This document shows positions 35,798-44,345 of a stretch of DNA of 64,000 bases, piece after piece. Under the pieces are notes generated by a model, which saw nothing but the letters and a program-made list of their open reading frames with translations, made no database searches and was not told the DNA's origin. The translations under genes were made by a program, and so were the position numbers. Origin of the DNA: Halopenitus malekzadehii (GTDB lineage: Archaea > Halobacteriota > Halobacteria > Halobacteriales > Haloferacaceae); the NCBI RefSeq assembly GCF_900108505.1, contig NZ_FNWU01000005.1:90914-154913 (forward strand), read 5' to 3'. Numbering within the stretch: the first letter of the stretch is position 1; every line of letters starts with the position of its first letter.

Positions 35798-36661
35798 ATG
35801 CCCTCCACTCACATCGAGCGATCAGATTCTGGTCTCGGTTGGGAGACGGAGCTACACGGCATTCGTCGGCTCCCACACCGGATGGCGGCGTTCATCGTCA
35901 CGATGCACCCTGTGATCTGGGGTGGATTTTTCATCGTGCTCCCGCTTGCGGTTCTCGGTTCGACGACTGTCATTGGCTCTCGGGCAGCTATCGCGTACGT
36001 GATCGTCTGTGCGTGCCTGTGGTTGATGGTGTGGTTTTCGAGTGCGGGATTCAAGACAAATCATTACCGGCTCAACTCCGAGCAGCAAACAGTAACGATC
36101 AGGCCTGAATTCGACGATCCAGAGACGACACAGTTCGCAGCGGCCACCGGCACCGATGAACGGACGATCGGCCTCGACACGGTAGATGCGCTGCAATTGA
36201 TTCCACTCGGCCCGATCGTTGCCGCTCGACTTCGCTATCAGTCTCCTACTGTCACGAAACCGGAAGGGATCCTCATACCGCGCGGACAGGTACGCGAAAT
36301 TGCGGGCGGCTTTCGGTCGTGTGGCGTGTCAGTCCCTGAATTAACGCCTGGCGATCGCCCGACGCCGGAGCGCCGGCCACTCCGTGCTGCGGCCCGGATC
36401 GCAACAACGCCGATTTTGATCGGCGTACTCCCGGTCTACGTCGTGCAGGTTCGGCTCGGGATCGACGTGTGGCCGTTTCTGTTCGGGTTCGTGCTTGTCA
36501 CGTGGGTCGTAATCGTTCGACACCTAACGGTCCGGTTCGGTATTCGCCCCGAGGGAGCGGGAGTGCGAGACTGGTTGCTTCGATGGGCGATTGATTTGGT
36601 CGTCGCCGCGCTTGGCTTGGCAGGCGCGTTCGGGCTTCTCGCCCTCGTGGGATCGAGCTGA
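35798..36661 (+). CDS. Membrane protein with central PH-like beta region
   Basis: The 287-residue product (ATG at 35798; 35777 is an alternative) has a pair of helices at 35-75, a beta-rich soluble stretch of about 110 residues with HYRLNSEQQTVTIRP, and three C-terminal helices. The layout resembles membrane proteins with PH-like modules. It diverges from the gene at 35254 with only a short shared region. Confidence 0.6.
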   Translation: MPSTHIERSDSGLGWETELHGIRRLPHRMAAFIVTMHPVIWGGFFIVLPLAVLGSTTVIGSRAAIAYVIVCACLWLMVWFSSAGFKTNHYRLNSEQQTVTIRPEFDDPETTQFAAATGTDERTIGLDTVDALQLIPLGPIVAARLRYQSPTVTKPEGILIPRGQVREIAGGFRSCGVSVPELTPGDRPTPERRPLRAAARIATTPILIGVLPVYVVQVRLGIDVWPFLFGFVLVTWVVIVRHLTVRFGIRPEGAGVRDWLLRWAIDLVVAALGLAGAFGLLALVGSS

Positions 36662-36684
36662 CAACCGATTCTGAGGATAAAGAT

Positions 36685-36770
36685 TCATATAATGTGGAAA
36701 GTAAACTTTACTGTAAAGTATGTTTGACATCAGAATTCCAGTGACGAAGGAGCGAAGGTGGGCACCCCGC
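36685..36770 (+). promoter_or_regulatory. TATA box, CTTTACTGTAAAG palindrome and remnant start of a DUF2178-like gene
   Basis: A TCATATAAT box (36685-36693) is followed by the palindrome at 36706-36718, which ends one base before an ATG at 36720. Box, palindrome, one-base gap and ATG occur in the same arrangement before the DUF2178 gene (38973-39009). The first codons also agree in pattern: ATGTTTGACA here and ATGCTTGACA there, followed by a similar TTCC and ACGAA. The frame then runs on without resembling DUF2178, so this appears to be a copied promoter with a decayed gene start. Confidence 0.55.
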
Positions 36771-36916
36771 GTGACTACCGAGTTGGATAGAGAGATATGG
36801 CTGTCACAAACCACAACAGCCGGCTGTCCACCTTCACCAGAGCAACGCTGGTACACTCAATCAGACGATTCGTCCCGCCTTTCACGGCGTGAACCGTCTT
36901 TCACACGCTCCCACCG

Positions 36917-38821
36917 ATGCCCTCCACACTCTCACGACGCGGATTCCTGTCGCGGTCCGCGGCCGTCGGCGCTGGCACCGCCGTCGCGGCCAGCGGTCTC
37001 GCCAGTGGTTCGACCGAACTGACTCAAACGACCGGCGTGGATGCGCTCATCGACGACGCGGCCACCCGCGCGTTAGCTGACCACGATGCGGGCGGGCTGA
37101 CGGTCGCCGTCGTCAACGGCGACGAGGTCCACACGAGCGGCTACGGCCACGCATTCCGAAGCGAGGATGTCCCGGTTCGGGCAGATGAGACGCTTTTTCG
37201 CGTCGGCTCCGTCTCAAAGGTCGCTACCTGGACGGCTGCGATGCAGGTCGTCGATCGCGGGCAGATCACACTAGACGCACCGGTGGATGACCACCTCGAA
37301 ACCGTTGATCTTCCGGACACGTACGACGAACCGATCACGCTCGAACACCTCGCCACCCACACGCCGGGATTCGAAGTCCGCGGACGGGGCGACTCGGCAC
37401 GCGAGCCTGAGTACATCCGGCCGCTCGCTGAGTCAGTATCGACAGACGTACCGGCGCGTGTCCGCCCACCCGGCGAACTACACCAGTACACCAACTACGC
37501 CGCTGCGCTCACCGGCCAACTGATCGCGGACATTTCAGGACAACGCTTCGGATCGTTCGTCACGGACAACGTGTTCGCGCCGCTAGGTATGTCGAATAGC
37601 ACGTTCCAACCGGCCCCGCCCGACCTCGTGCCTGCCGAGGGAACGGCCGTCGAAGACGTTGTGAGTTTCTACTCCGACGTGTCGCCCGCGTCCGGGCTCC
37701 ACACGACCGGGACAGACATGGCGCGGTTGCTCCAAGCGCATCTACACGGTGGCGTCGTCGACGGCGAACGGATTCTCTCGGAGCGCGCGGTCGCCTCGAT
37801 GCACCAGCAGTGGTTCACCCCGCACGAGCGGGTCGACGGGATGGCGTTCGGACTCTTCGAGCGATCCCGTGGTGATACTCGACTAGTGCGTCACGGCGGC
37901 AGTGTCCCACAGTTCGCCACTGAGTTCGCATTGATCCCAGAGGAAGATGTCGGCCTCTTCGTCGTCGCCCACGGCAACGAGGCGTCCGGCGCGAAGCAGG
38001 AAGTCGTAGACGCACTGCTCGACCAGTTCGCACCCGTTGATTCGAGCGGAGCGCAACGGATGCCCGACGGGATGCCCGAGCGTGCCGACGAACTCGAAGG
38101 TCGATACCGGTCGGTGAACACGACCGACACCGTCAGTGCCGAGAAGCTCGTCTACGGTCTGCTCACGGGCCAACCAGTCGATGTCCGAATCGCTGACGAC
38201 GGGCGGCTCGTAACCGAACAGGGAGACAGGACAGACGAATGGGTCGAAGTTGAACCGCTCGTCTTTGAGCATGTCGAGGAAGATTCGACGCTGCTGTTCC
38301 GTGAGACGGATGGTGAAGTGACTCATCTACTGAACGGGCTGAGCGCATACGAGCAGATCGGCTACCACGAGCAGCTATCGGTACAGGGATGGCTAACGGT
38401 GGCGGCGTCTGTCATCGCGCTGACCGGGTTGGTGGGATGGCCGGCGGCTCGTGGGTGGCGTCGGTATCGCGGTGGTGAGTCACCACCGCAATCTGTTACT
38501 CGCGCTCGGTGGGTGGCTGGCGCAGGCCTCGCCGGACTCTTGCTGTTCGTGTTGTCCTTTGTCGGCGTCATCGTCGCGGTGGCGTCGATGGATAGGCCGA
38601 CGCTGTTCAATCGTCCGCCCGCGTGGTTCGAGGTCGTGTTCGTCGTGCCGACACTGGGAGTCATCGCTACCGCTGGCGCAGTCGCCTACGTGGCTCGTGC
38701 ATGGCTCCGAGACGACTGGTCACTCGTCACTCGTGTCCACTACTCGGCGGTTGTTGGCGCGACGAGCGTCTTGTACTGGCTCCTACAGTATTGGAATTTG
38801 CTGTGGGTCCGGATGGGGTAA
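36917..38821 (+). CDS. Tat-exported serine beta-lactamase/esterase-like protein with C-terminal membrane domain
   Basis: The 634-residue protein has a twin-arginine signal (SRRGFLSRSAAVGAG), then the class C beta-lactamase/esterase fold. The catalytic SVSK (Ser98-Lys101) is visible, YTN (Tyr191-Asn193) takes the YxN role, and RHGG near residue 325 takes the KTG-like HxG role. A DUF3471-like beta segment follows at about 390-490. Three or four membrane helices occupy residues about 495-634. Active-site residues are intact, so it should be an exported hydrolase, probably acting on a cell-surface or exogenous substrate. It sits 200 bp after the palindrome at 36706. Confidence 0.88.
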   Translation: MPSTLSRRGFLSRSAAVGAGTAVAASGLASGSTELTQTTGVDALIDDAATRALADHDAGGLTVAVVNGDEVHTSGYGHAFRSEDVPVRADETLFRVGSVSKVATWTAAMQVVDRGQITLDAPVDDHLETVDLPDTYDEPITLEHLATHTPGFEVRGRGDSAREPEYIRPLAESVSTDVPARVRPPGELHQYTNYAAALTGQLIADISGQRFGSFVTDNVFAPLGMSNSTFQPAPPDLVPAEGTAVEDVVSFYSDVSPASGLHTTGTDMARLLQAHLHGGVVDGERILSERAVASMHQQWFTPHERVDGMAFGLFERSRGDTRLVRHGGSVPQFATEFALIPEEDVGLFVVAHGNEASGAKQEVVDALLDQFAPVDSSGAQRMPDGMPERADELEGRYRSVNTTDTVSAEKLVYGLLTGQPVDVRIADDGRLVTEQGDRTDEWVEVEPLVFEHVEEDSTLLFRETDGEVTHLLNGLSAYEQIGYHEQLSVQGWLTVAASVIALTGLVGWPAARGWRRYRGGESPPQSVTRARWVAGAGLAGLLLFVLSFVGVIVAVASMDRPTLFNRPPAWFEVVFVVPTLGVIATAGAVAYVARAWLRDDWSLVTRVHYSAVVGATSVLYWLLQYWNLLWVRMG

Positions 38822-38972
38822 CGGGCCATCTAACATCTTTCGACGGTTGGACCATAGCACCCACCTCACGAGTCGGTTTAGCTGATTTCTAGTCTTCGTG
38901 TTTGAAGACGATTGGCCGGTTAGTGTTTCCTCGCAGTACACGAATCTGAATATAGCAACCCTGTAAGCAAAA

Positions 38973-39008
38973 TTTTTATATGGTGTAAAACATTCTTTAC
39001 TGTAAAGG
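38973..39008 (+). promoter_or_regulatory. TATA box and CTTTACTGTAAAG palindrome directly before the DUF2178 start
   Basis: TTTTTATATGG (38973-38983) lies about 30 bases before the ATG at 39009, typical for leaderless mRNA. The palindrome CTTTACTGTAAAG (38995-39007) covers the expected transcription start. The adjacent XRE-type regulator (39443) is the obvious candidate to bind it and repress its own operon, though this is inference. Confidence 0.6.
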
Positions 39009-39437
39009 ATGCTTGACACACTAACTTCCGGAACGAATGAACCAGAGCAAGCACGCCGCGTCTACTACCGTATCGTGTACGCCATCCTCGGTATAGCGAT
39101 CATCGGGCTACTCGCCGGCCTAGTCACAGGACATGAACTCCTCGGAACAATCATCTACTGTGGGGGTGCGTGGATTGGGAGTGGAATCACGTTCCTCGCT
39201 CCGAAACTGACCGATGTACCGCTCCAAGACGAACGCGACACTGAGCTCTACAACCGTGCAAGCGGCTTGACGCTCGGTGTTTTGTTCGTGCTCGGACTTT
39301 CTGTCATCCCTGCTATCTACGTGCTTGAAGCTGCGGGACGTATCGATCCGCCACCGGAAGTGACCGGTGCGATACTGCTTGCTTCAGGACTCTTTCTACT
39401 GTGGGGTGTCGCCTACGGAATCGTCAAGCGGCGGTAA
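39009..39437 (+). CDS. DUF2178-type membrane protein
   Basis: The 142-residue product has four helices and the DUF2178-typical loop DVPLQDERDTELYNRASGLTLG. The family's genes are often followed directly by an XRE-type regulator, as here (five bases after the stop). The membrane protein may act as a sensor or antagonist for the regulator. Leaderless transcription is suggested by the TATA box about 30 bases upstream. Confidence 0.85.
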   Translation: MLDTLTSGTNEPEQARRVYYRIVYAILGIAIIGLLAGLVTGHELLGTIIYCGGAWIGSGITFLAPKLTDVPLQDERDTELYNRASGLTLGVLFVLGLSVIPAIYVLEAAGRIDPPPEVTGAILLASGLFLLWGVAYGIVKRR

Positions 39438-39442
39438 CCATT

Positions 39443-39652
39443 ATGGAGAATGATCTTCCACGACGACGCGAGGCAGCAGGGCTCAGCCAAGGTGAATTGG
39501 CCGAGGCAGTCGGCGTCACCCGACAGACGATCAACGCTATCGAGCGCGATCGATACGATCCATCGCTCGAACTCGCCTTCAAACTCGCAGCGTATTTCGA
39601 GTGCCACATCGAGGACATCTTCGAGCCTGGAGAGAACAACGACTCGACGTAA
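39443..39652 (+). CDS. XRE-family (YgzD-like) transcriptional regulator
   Basis: The 69-residue protein is almost only a Cro/CI helix-turn-helix: REAAGLSQGELAEAVGVTRQTINAIERDRYDPSLELAFKLAAYFECHIEDIFEP. The ATG at 39443 is preferred to a longer frame that overlaps the upstream gene. Coupling with DUF2178 is well known. The palindrome at 38995 before the operon could be its operator. Confidence 0.9.
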   Translation: MENDLPRRREAAGLSQGELAEAVGVTRQTINAIERDRYDPSLELAFKLAAYFECHIEDIFEPGENNDST

Positions 39653-39699
39653 AATTCAGGAAGCTATGAGAATAGAGTACACATAACAAACACTCTCCA

Positions 39700-40248
39700 A
39701 TGAACCAATACAACGTCCTAGACCATGATGTGGAGATAAACGGTCAGACAATCCTTGCAACGCTTGAGGGAGTGAGTCGCTTCTCCGAAACCTACAAACA
39801 ACAGGTTCGGGATGCACTCGCGGACAACGGTATCGACGATCCCAAACCAAACGAATGGTACTCCCAGCAGGCGTGGTTGGACGCGTTCGGAGTACTTGCG
39901 ACGGAGCTGGAGCCACACCTGTTGGACCGGATTGGGGAACAAATTCCGGAGACTGCTGACTGGCCAACCGGACTCTCAACAGTTGAAGACGCGCTCCGGT
40001 CGATTAACATCGCGTACCAACAAAATCATCGAGGGGGTGAGATCGGCTACTATCGGGTCACTGAAATCGACGATAAAGTAGGCACAATCCGGTGTAAAAA
40101 TCCATATCCCTGCCCATTCGACCGCGGGATTATCCGTGCCGTCACGCAACAATTCGCGCCAGTCGAACGACTCGTATTCATCGAAGAAACGGGGGAGAAA
40201 TGCCGACGTGAACACGGGGATGCCTGCGTGTATACCGTGTATTGGTAG
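39700..40248 (+). CDS. Cysteine-containing V4R-like protein (paralogue 1)
   Basis: The 182-residue soluble protein begins with a helical part (GQTILATLEGVSRFSETYKQQVRDALADNG), a proline-rich WYSQQAWLDAF segment, and ends in a V4R/heme-NO-like pattern: INIAYQQNHRGGEIGYY, CKNPYPCPFDRGIIRAV, FIEETGEKCRREHGDACVYTVYW. The final C-x7-C arrangement and a preceding C-x5-C could bind metal or a small ligand. A paralogue lies at 42829-43380. The role, possibly in sensing, is inferred only from the fold pattern. Confidence 0.65.
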   Translation: MNQYNVLDHDVEINGQTILATLEGVSRFSETYKQQVRDALADNGIDDPKPNEWYSQQAWLDAFGVLATELEPHLLDRIGEQIPETADWPTGLSTVEDALRSINIAYQQNHRGGEIGYYRVTEIDDKVGTIRCKNPYPCPFDRGIIRAVTQQFAPVERLVFIEETGEKCRREHGDACVYTVYW

Positions 40249-40355
40249 CCTGTTCTGCCGCAGGAATACCCGGTTAAGCGGAACAACTGTTCAAAATTCG
40301 TTTTGAGTCTTCTGTACGGTTTTGAGGCATACAGGTGTTGATCCAGTAGGTATCG

Positions 40356-40802
40356 ATGTTCGACACGCTCGCCCTCGTATTTGGGCCCGGACTCGTCGCT
40401 GCGGTACTGTGGAGCCCGATCCTACTCAGCAGCCGAATCCGTTCGTTATTCGACGGATTACCACCAGTACGGTCCACGATCGCAAGCTATCTCCTCGTCG
40501 CTATCGCGCTGTCGCTCCCATTCGGGATTGGTACTGGAATTGTTTTTACGACAACGAGTACAGAGGGGGCTGCTCTCTCGAATACACTGCTGAATATGGC
40601 GTTCGTACTCACGGTAACATACGTAGGTGTGCTGCCACTGACTTCGGTCATCGGCTTACCGCGGATTGGCATTGATTGGGATCCAACTAACTACGGACTC
40701 AGCACGTGGCTGTTACTCGCCACCGCGGCACTCTGGTACGCCGCAGTCTTCGTCATCCCATTAGCGTTCTTCGCGTTTATCTTCGCACTCCCAACTGGAT
40801 GA
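40356..40802 (+). CDS. Four-helix membrane protein
   Basis: The 148-residue product has four hydrophobic segments (about 5-25, 45-68, 80-105 and 118-143). It has a short loop with DWDPTNYGLSTW. No family is recognised. It is followed at once by the short frame at 40905, which may or may not be a gene. Confidence 0.6.
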   Translation: MFDTLALVFGPGLVAAVLWSPILLSSRIRSLFDGLPPVRSTIASYLLVAIALSLPFGIGTGIVFTTTSTEGAALSNTLLNMAFVLTVTYVGVLPLTSVIGLPRIGIDWDPTNYGLSTWLLLATAALWYAAVFVIPLAFFAFIFALPTG

Positions 40803-40904
40803 GATATGGATCTCAATAATTGTATCATAATTCTCGAACAGCCCGACCAGCTGGTTCTTCCATCCAGGCAAAAATACAGAACGATACAACTCAAAGAGTT
40901 AGAT

Positions 40905-41012
40905 ATGACTCAGCCACCCTCTGCAGACGAGGACGACGCGGACAGCGGTGAAAAAGAAATTAACGAACCACTAGACCGTATCGTTAATTTTCTCGCAACG
41001 TACCTGCCGTGA
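40905..41012 (+). CDS. Possible acidic microprotein (35 aa)
   Basis: The ATG at 40905 opens MTQPPSADEDDADSGEKEINEPLD, a strongly acidic stretch ending in a hydrophobic LDRIVNFLATYLP. Composition is haloarchaeal, but length alone gives little support. A longer frame from 40806 has a less typical start. Confidence 0.3.
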   Translation: MTQPPSADEDDADSGEKEINEPLDRIVNFLATYLP

Positions 41013-41262
41013 ACGGTTACACCGGAGACTACAGAACATAGACCACTGTATTGAACTGGGTCGTCTCCATCGAAACCTACTGTTCAAATCCATTTTCATC
41101 CGAAACAGCTAATCGCTGAAGAGTGCGTTTGACTACCGAGAGTCCTACCAGCTCAAGGAGTGTTCCGATAGCTGTGCGAATTACAAGACGCGTCTGCCAC
41201 GGGTATGTCCCGATGTCCGGAGAATATATTATTGTGTCTCGACAATTTTGAATAACCCACTT

Positions 41263-41709
41263 ATGGAAGGAGATCCGCGATTTCGAGAAGTACAGCGGTT
41301 TCGCCAACTGTGGATATGGGGACTTCTTGGGGGTGTCGCGCTTCTTATGCTTGTATTAGGCCCTATCTTGTGGGGTGGACTCGCCATCGTGGTTGGAGTC
41401 GCTGGGCTAATTTACAGTCTTCGTCTCCACACGGAAGTGAGAACCGACGGCATCTATTTCAAAATGTGGCCGATTCACCGGTCGTTCCGTCACATTTCGT
41501 GGTCGGAGATTGAACAGTACGAGTCCAAACAGTATAGCCCCCTTCGTGAGTTCGGTGGGTGGGGAATCCGTTGGGTACCCGGGAAGATCGCATACAATGT
41601 CAGTGGCAGTCAGGGAGTCTGGATCGAACGAAAGAACGGGCGTTCGATTCTCATCGGGTCACAACGCACCGAGGAGTTCGTCAAGGCGATTAGCGAGGCA
41701 GTTCAGTAG
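41263..41709 (+). CDS. DUF6141-like membrane protein
   Basis: The 148-residue protein (ATG at 41263 preferred over TTG 41248) has two N-terminal helices and a PH-like beta domain: HTEVRTDGIYFKMWPIHRSFRHISWSEIEQYESKQYSPLREFGGWGIRW, then YNVSGSQGVWIERKNGRSILIGSQRTEEFVKAI. This order matches haloarchaeal DUF6141 proteins. The function is unknown. Confidence 0.75.
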   Translation: MEGDPRFREVQRFRQLWIWGLLGGVALLMLVLGPILWGGLAIVVGVAGLIYSLRLHTEVRTDGIYFKMWPIHRSFRHISWSEIEQYESKQYSPLREFGGWGIRWVPGKIAYNVSGSQGVWIERKNGRSILIGSQRTEEFVKAISEAVQ

Positions 41710-41831
41710 CGTTCTCTTGGGTTTTCATCTTGATCATCCGCAAAGTCCTTGACTACTCTATTTACACCGACGGGGAGACAGTTTTGTCCAGATTCTATCG
41801 TACAGTCCGCATTTCGGAAGTAGATGGCTTG

Positions 41832-42188
41832 TTAGTCGTCACTGTCGTGGAATTGAACGACGAGCTGTTCGGTGGCAAGAGCGTATACAGTCATTTCTCG
41901 ACCTTTCTCGGAGTACCACGTCTCAATCGGTGTGATGAGTTCCGCTTCGCAAAGCCGGTCGAGATGGTATGAAACGTTCTGTACCGATTGGTTGACTGAC
42001 TTTGCGATCTCTGATGCCGTTCTGGGTTCCGATTTGAGAGTCCCCAGTATCTCCTGTGCGGACTCGGACGAAAGAACCTGGAGCACGTCGGTTGGTTCGT
42101 CTCGATCAACGACGATATTCGTTTCTTCACGGGGAGCGTGGGTGACTGGGGGCTGGTGTGGAAAGGCGCTGGCCATAGCTTTGATCAT
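41832..42188 (-). CDS. ArsR-like winged-helix regulator
   Basis: The ATG at 42188 (MIKAMASAFPHQP) gives 118 residues, with M42 equally possible. The winged helix is LSSESAQEILGTLKSEPRTASEIAKSVNQSVQNVSYHLDRLCEAELITPIETWYSEKGREMTVYAL. This is close to the regulator at 26769 in the QSVQNVxYHL and YSEKGREM parts, but this copy has no attached membrane gene. It diverges from the MarR-type gene at 42322. Confidence 0.85.
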   Translation of the reverse strand: MIKAMASAFPHQPPVTHAPREETNIVVDRDEPTDVLQVLSSESAQEILGTLKSEPRTASEIAKSVNQSVQNVSYHLDRLCEAELITPIETWYSEKGREMTVYALATEQLVVQFHDSDD

Positions 42189-42321
42189 CCTGGGGACAGA
42201 TTTATTCGCTTTGTTCGGTACACTCCGAACAAACAAATCAAACAATTTAATGCTTACGAAATCCATAACCGAAGTGTGAATCAACAGATTACCCATCACC
42301 TAGTGAGGACAACGGACATCT

Positions 42322-42828
42322 ATGAGTGAGGACGATCGCGCCATTGCGCGCGAACGTGTGATTGAGTCGATGGAGCAGTCGGCGGAAGTCTACGGTCTCA
42401 GTCGGAGCGCAGGCCGTATTTATGGCGTGTTATACTTCTCCGAAGAGCCGCTTTCGATCCCGGAACTCGTCGATGAGACTGGCTACGCGAAATCGACGAT
42501 CAGCAACGTCACCCGAACATTAACGCGAATTGGGATGATCTACCGTCGATCTTCGGAAGGCGGCGGACGACGTGTGCAGTATACGGCTGAGCGAGAAGTT
42601 TGGTTCATTCTGCAGGACGTGTTTCAACAGTACGTTCAGCGGGAAATACAGACAACGCTTCGGACAGTCCAACGCGCGCAAGCACAACTCCCCGACGATA
42701 GCAAAAACGAGACCGAACGAATCGAAGAGCTTCGAGAGACCTACGAAGATTTACAAGAGATAGTCACGCTTGCGTCGGAGTTTACCGCCGCGGAACTCCG
42801 GGACGCTCTCGAGTCCTACGATCGCTAG
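42322..42828 (+). CDS. GbsR/MarR-type transcriptional regulator
   Basis: The 168-residue protein has a winged helix-turn-helix (YGLSRSAGRIYGVLYFSEEPLSIPELVDETGYAKSTISNVTRTLTRIGMIYRR) and a long C-terminal helix pair with acidic and basic residues, as in GbsR-type regulators linked to osmolyte control. Its stop meets the stop of the V4R-like gene on the other strand without a gap. It diverges from the ArsR-like gene at 41832. Confidence 0.88.
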   Translation: MSEDDRAIARERVIESMEQSAEVYGLSRSAGRIYGVLYFSEEPLSIPELVDETGYAKSTISNVTRTLTRIGMIYRRSSEGGGRRVQYTAEREVWFILQDVFQQYVQREIQTTLRTVQRAQAQLPDDSKNETERIEELRETYEDLQEIVTLASEFTAAELRDALESYDR

Positions 42829-43380
42829 TCACCAGTACACGGTGTACGTACAGGTATCGTCCCCGTCACGACGACACGTATCTCCAGTCTCCTCAATGAA
42901 GACGAACGCGTCGACAGACGCATATTGTCTGGCAACACCACGGATGAGTCCTCGATCAAACGGACAGGGGTACGGATTATAACACGTGAGTTCGCCGGCT
43001 CGATCCTCTGTCTGCTCAAACTCATAGTAGCCGATGTCGCCACCACGGTGGTTCTGTTGGTAGGCTATATTGATCGACTGGAGTCCCTCGGGGACGCTAT
43101 CGAAGTCGTTCGGCCACGTAGCGACCGTCGGGAGCTGTTCACCGAGCCGATCAAGGACATGTGGCTGTAATTCCTCAGCGATCGTTTCGAAGGCATTCAA
43201 CCACGTTTGTTGGGGGTACCACTCCTCGGGGTCCGGGTCCGTGATCCCTTCCGCAGCAAGTGCTTGGAGCGCCCGCTGCTGATAGGCTTCAGAGAAGCGT
43301 CCCATTGCCTTTTCGACGATCGTCAAGATCGTTTGACCGTTCACCTCTACGCCCTGGTCAAACGCTTCATAGGTGGCCAT
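42829..43380 (-). CDS. Cysteine-containing V4R-like protein (paralogue 2)
   Basis: The ATG at 43378-43380 (MATYEAFDQGVEVNGQTILTIVEKAM) gives 183 residues. It matches 39700-40248 over the full length, with GQTIL, WYxQQxWLxAF, SINIAYQQNHRGG(E/D)IGYY, CxNPYPCPFDRG and the C-terminal C-x7-C. The four cysteines in the last 60 residues are conserved in both copies. The gene ends where the GbsR/MarR-type gene ends on the opposite strand. Confidence 0.65.
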   Translation of the reverse strand: MATYEAFDQGVEVNGQTILTIVEKAMGRFSEAYQQRALQALAAEGITDPDPEEWYPQQTWLNAFETIAEELQPHVLDRLGEQLPTVATWPNDFDSVPEGLQSINIAYQQNHRGGDIGYYEFEQTEDRAGELTCYNPYPCPFDRGLIRGVARQYASVDAFVFIEETGDTCRRDGDDTCTYTVYW

Positions 43381-43453
43381 TATGTACGCCACCAGTCGAA
43401 TCAGGAAAGTAACTTCGATATGTGAGCGACCCTTACTCCAACTACGGGCGCTT

Positions 43454-44116
43454 TCAACTTGCTTCGAGGCGGCTATAGACACATCCCCAGAGCGCTGCAT
43501 CGATTCCATACCAGTAAAAGTAGATCATCGGCCAGATGATGATCCATCCAACGATCGTTAACAGAGAGACTCCTAGTAACAGTGTGGCAACGATCACGCC
43601 GATTCCGTTGATAACGAGTACGTAGAGCAGAAACCCGTAGAGATACGTGGTTGTCGTAAGCTGTTCGATGAGGATCGACGGATTGTAGGCTGTTTTCCAG
43701 TCATCGGTGACTGCATAGTTCATATAGATGCTGGGGTACACGTAGAATCCCGCGATAGCAACAGGGAACGCAAGCGGCTCATAAATTTCTGCAGCGAGGA
43801 ACACGGCTAGTGCGTAGACGAGAGCGGCAGGCAACAAGACGAAAACAAGCTTCACGCCGTCGACGAGTAAATCCCACCACTCATCGAACGTGGGTGGCTC
43901 GACATTGCCGCGACCCGCTGCGTGAGTCAGGCGGACAAAATATCCTGCGGCGATGAACAGGGGGATGATCAACCAAGAGAACAGGAGCAAGATTCCACCA
44001 ACGAGTACTGTCTGCCATCCATCACGGCCCGGATAGAGCAGCGAAAAGCGTAACAAGCCTTCGTCGTCAGTCGGTGGAGCCAGAGTCTCCTCTGTACCGG
44101 TCTCTTCAGAACTCAT
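43454..44116 (-). CDS. DUF4013 membrane protein
   Basis: The 220-residue protein has the DUF4013 pattern: acidic N-terminus, GWQTVLVGGILLLFSWLIIPLFIAAGYFVRLTHAAGRG, PPTFDEWWDLLVDGVKLVFV, then two more helix pairs ending near FYWYGIDAALWGCVY. DUF4013 proteins are common haloarchaeal membrane proteins without assigned function. It is on the same strand as the V4R-like gene downstream, 73 bp apart. Confidence 0.88.
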   Translation of the reverse strand: MSSEETGTEETLAPPTDDEGLLRFSLLYPGRDGWQTVLVGGILLLFSWLIIPLFIAAGYFVRLTHAAGRGNVEPPTFDEWWDLLVDGVKLVFVLLPAALVYALAVFLAAEIYEPLAFPVAIAGFYVYPSIYMNYAVTDDWKTAYNPSILIEQLTTTTYLYGFLLYVLVINGIGVIVATLLLGVSLLTIVGWIIIWPMIYFYWYGIDAALWGCVYSRLEAS

Positions 44117-44345
44117 AGGCGATACGTTGATACAAGTGATAAAAACACTCTCCGAAGTTCAAAATGGAATTGAAGCAGCGACTCACTCACGAGGTATACG
44201 GCTGATTTCCATCTTGCTACGTCCATAGAACGAGTTGTATACGGATGTGCGGCAACTCTTTGAGTACAAGAGCAGAGTCTAAAAGTATTAAAATTCGATA
44301 TGAGTCTTCACCGTGTTTATTCTCTGTCGACACCCAGACCAATCT

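Noticed and set aside
36720..37022. 100-codon frame starting at the palindrome
   Set aside because: After the first few codons it is Arg/Ser/Pro-rich and overlaps the Tat signal of the serine hydrolase in another frame, so it is treated as a decayed start and not a gene.
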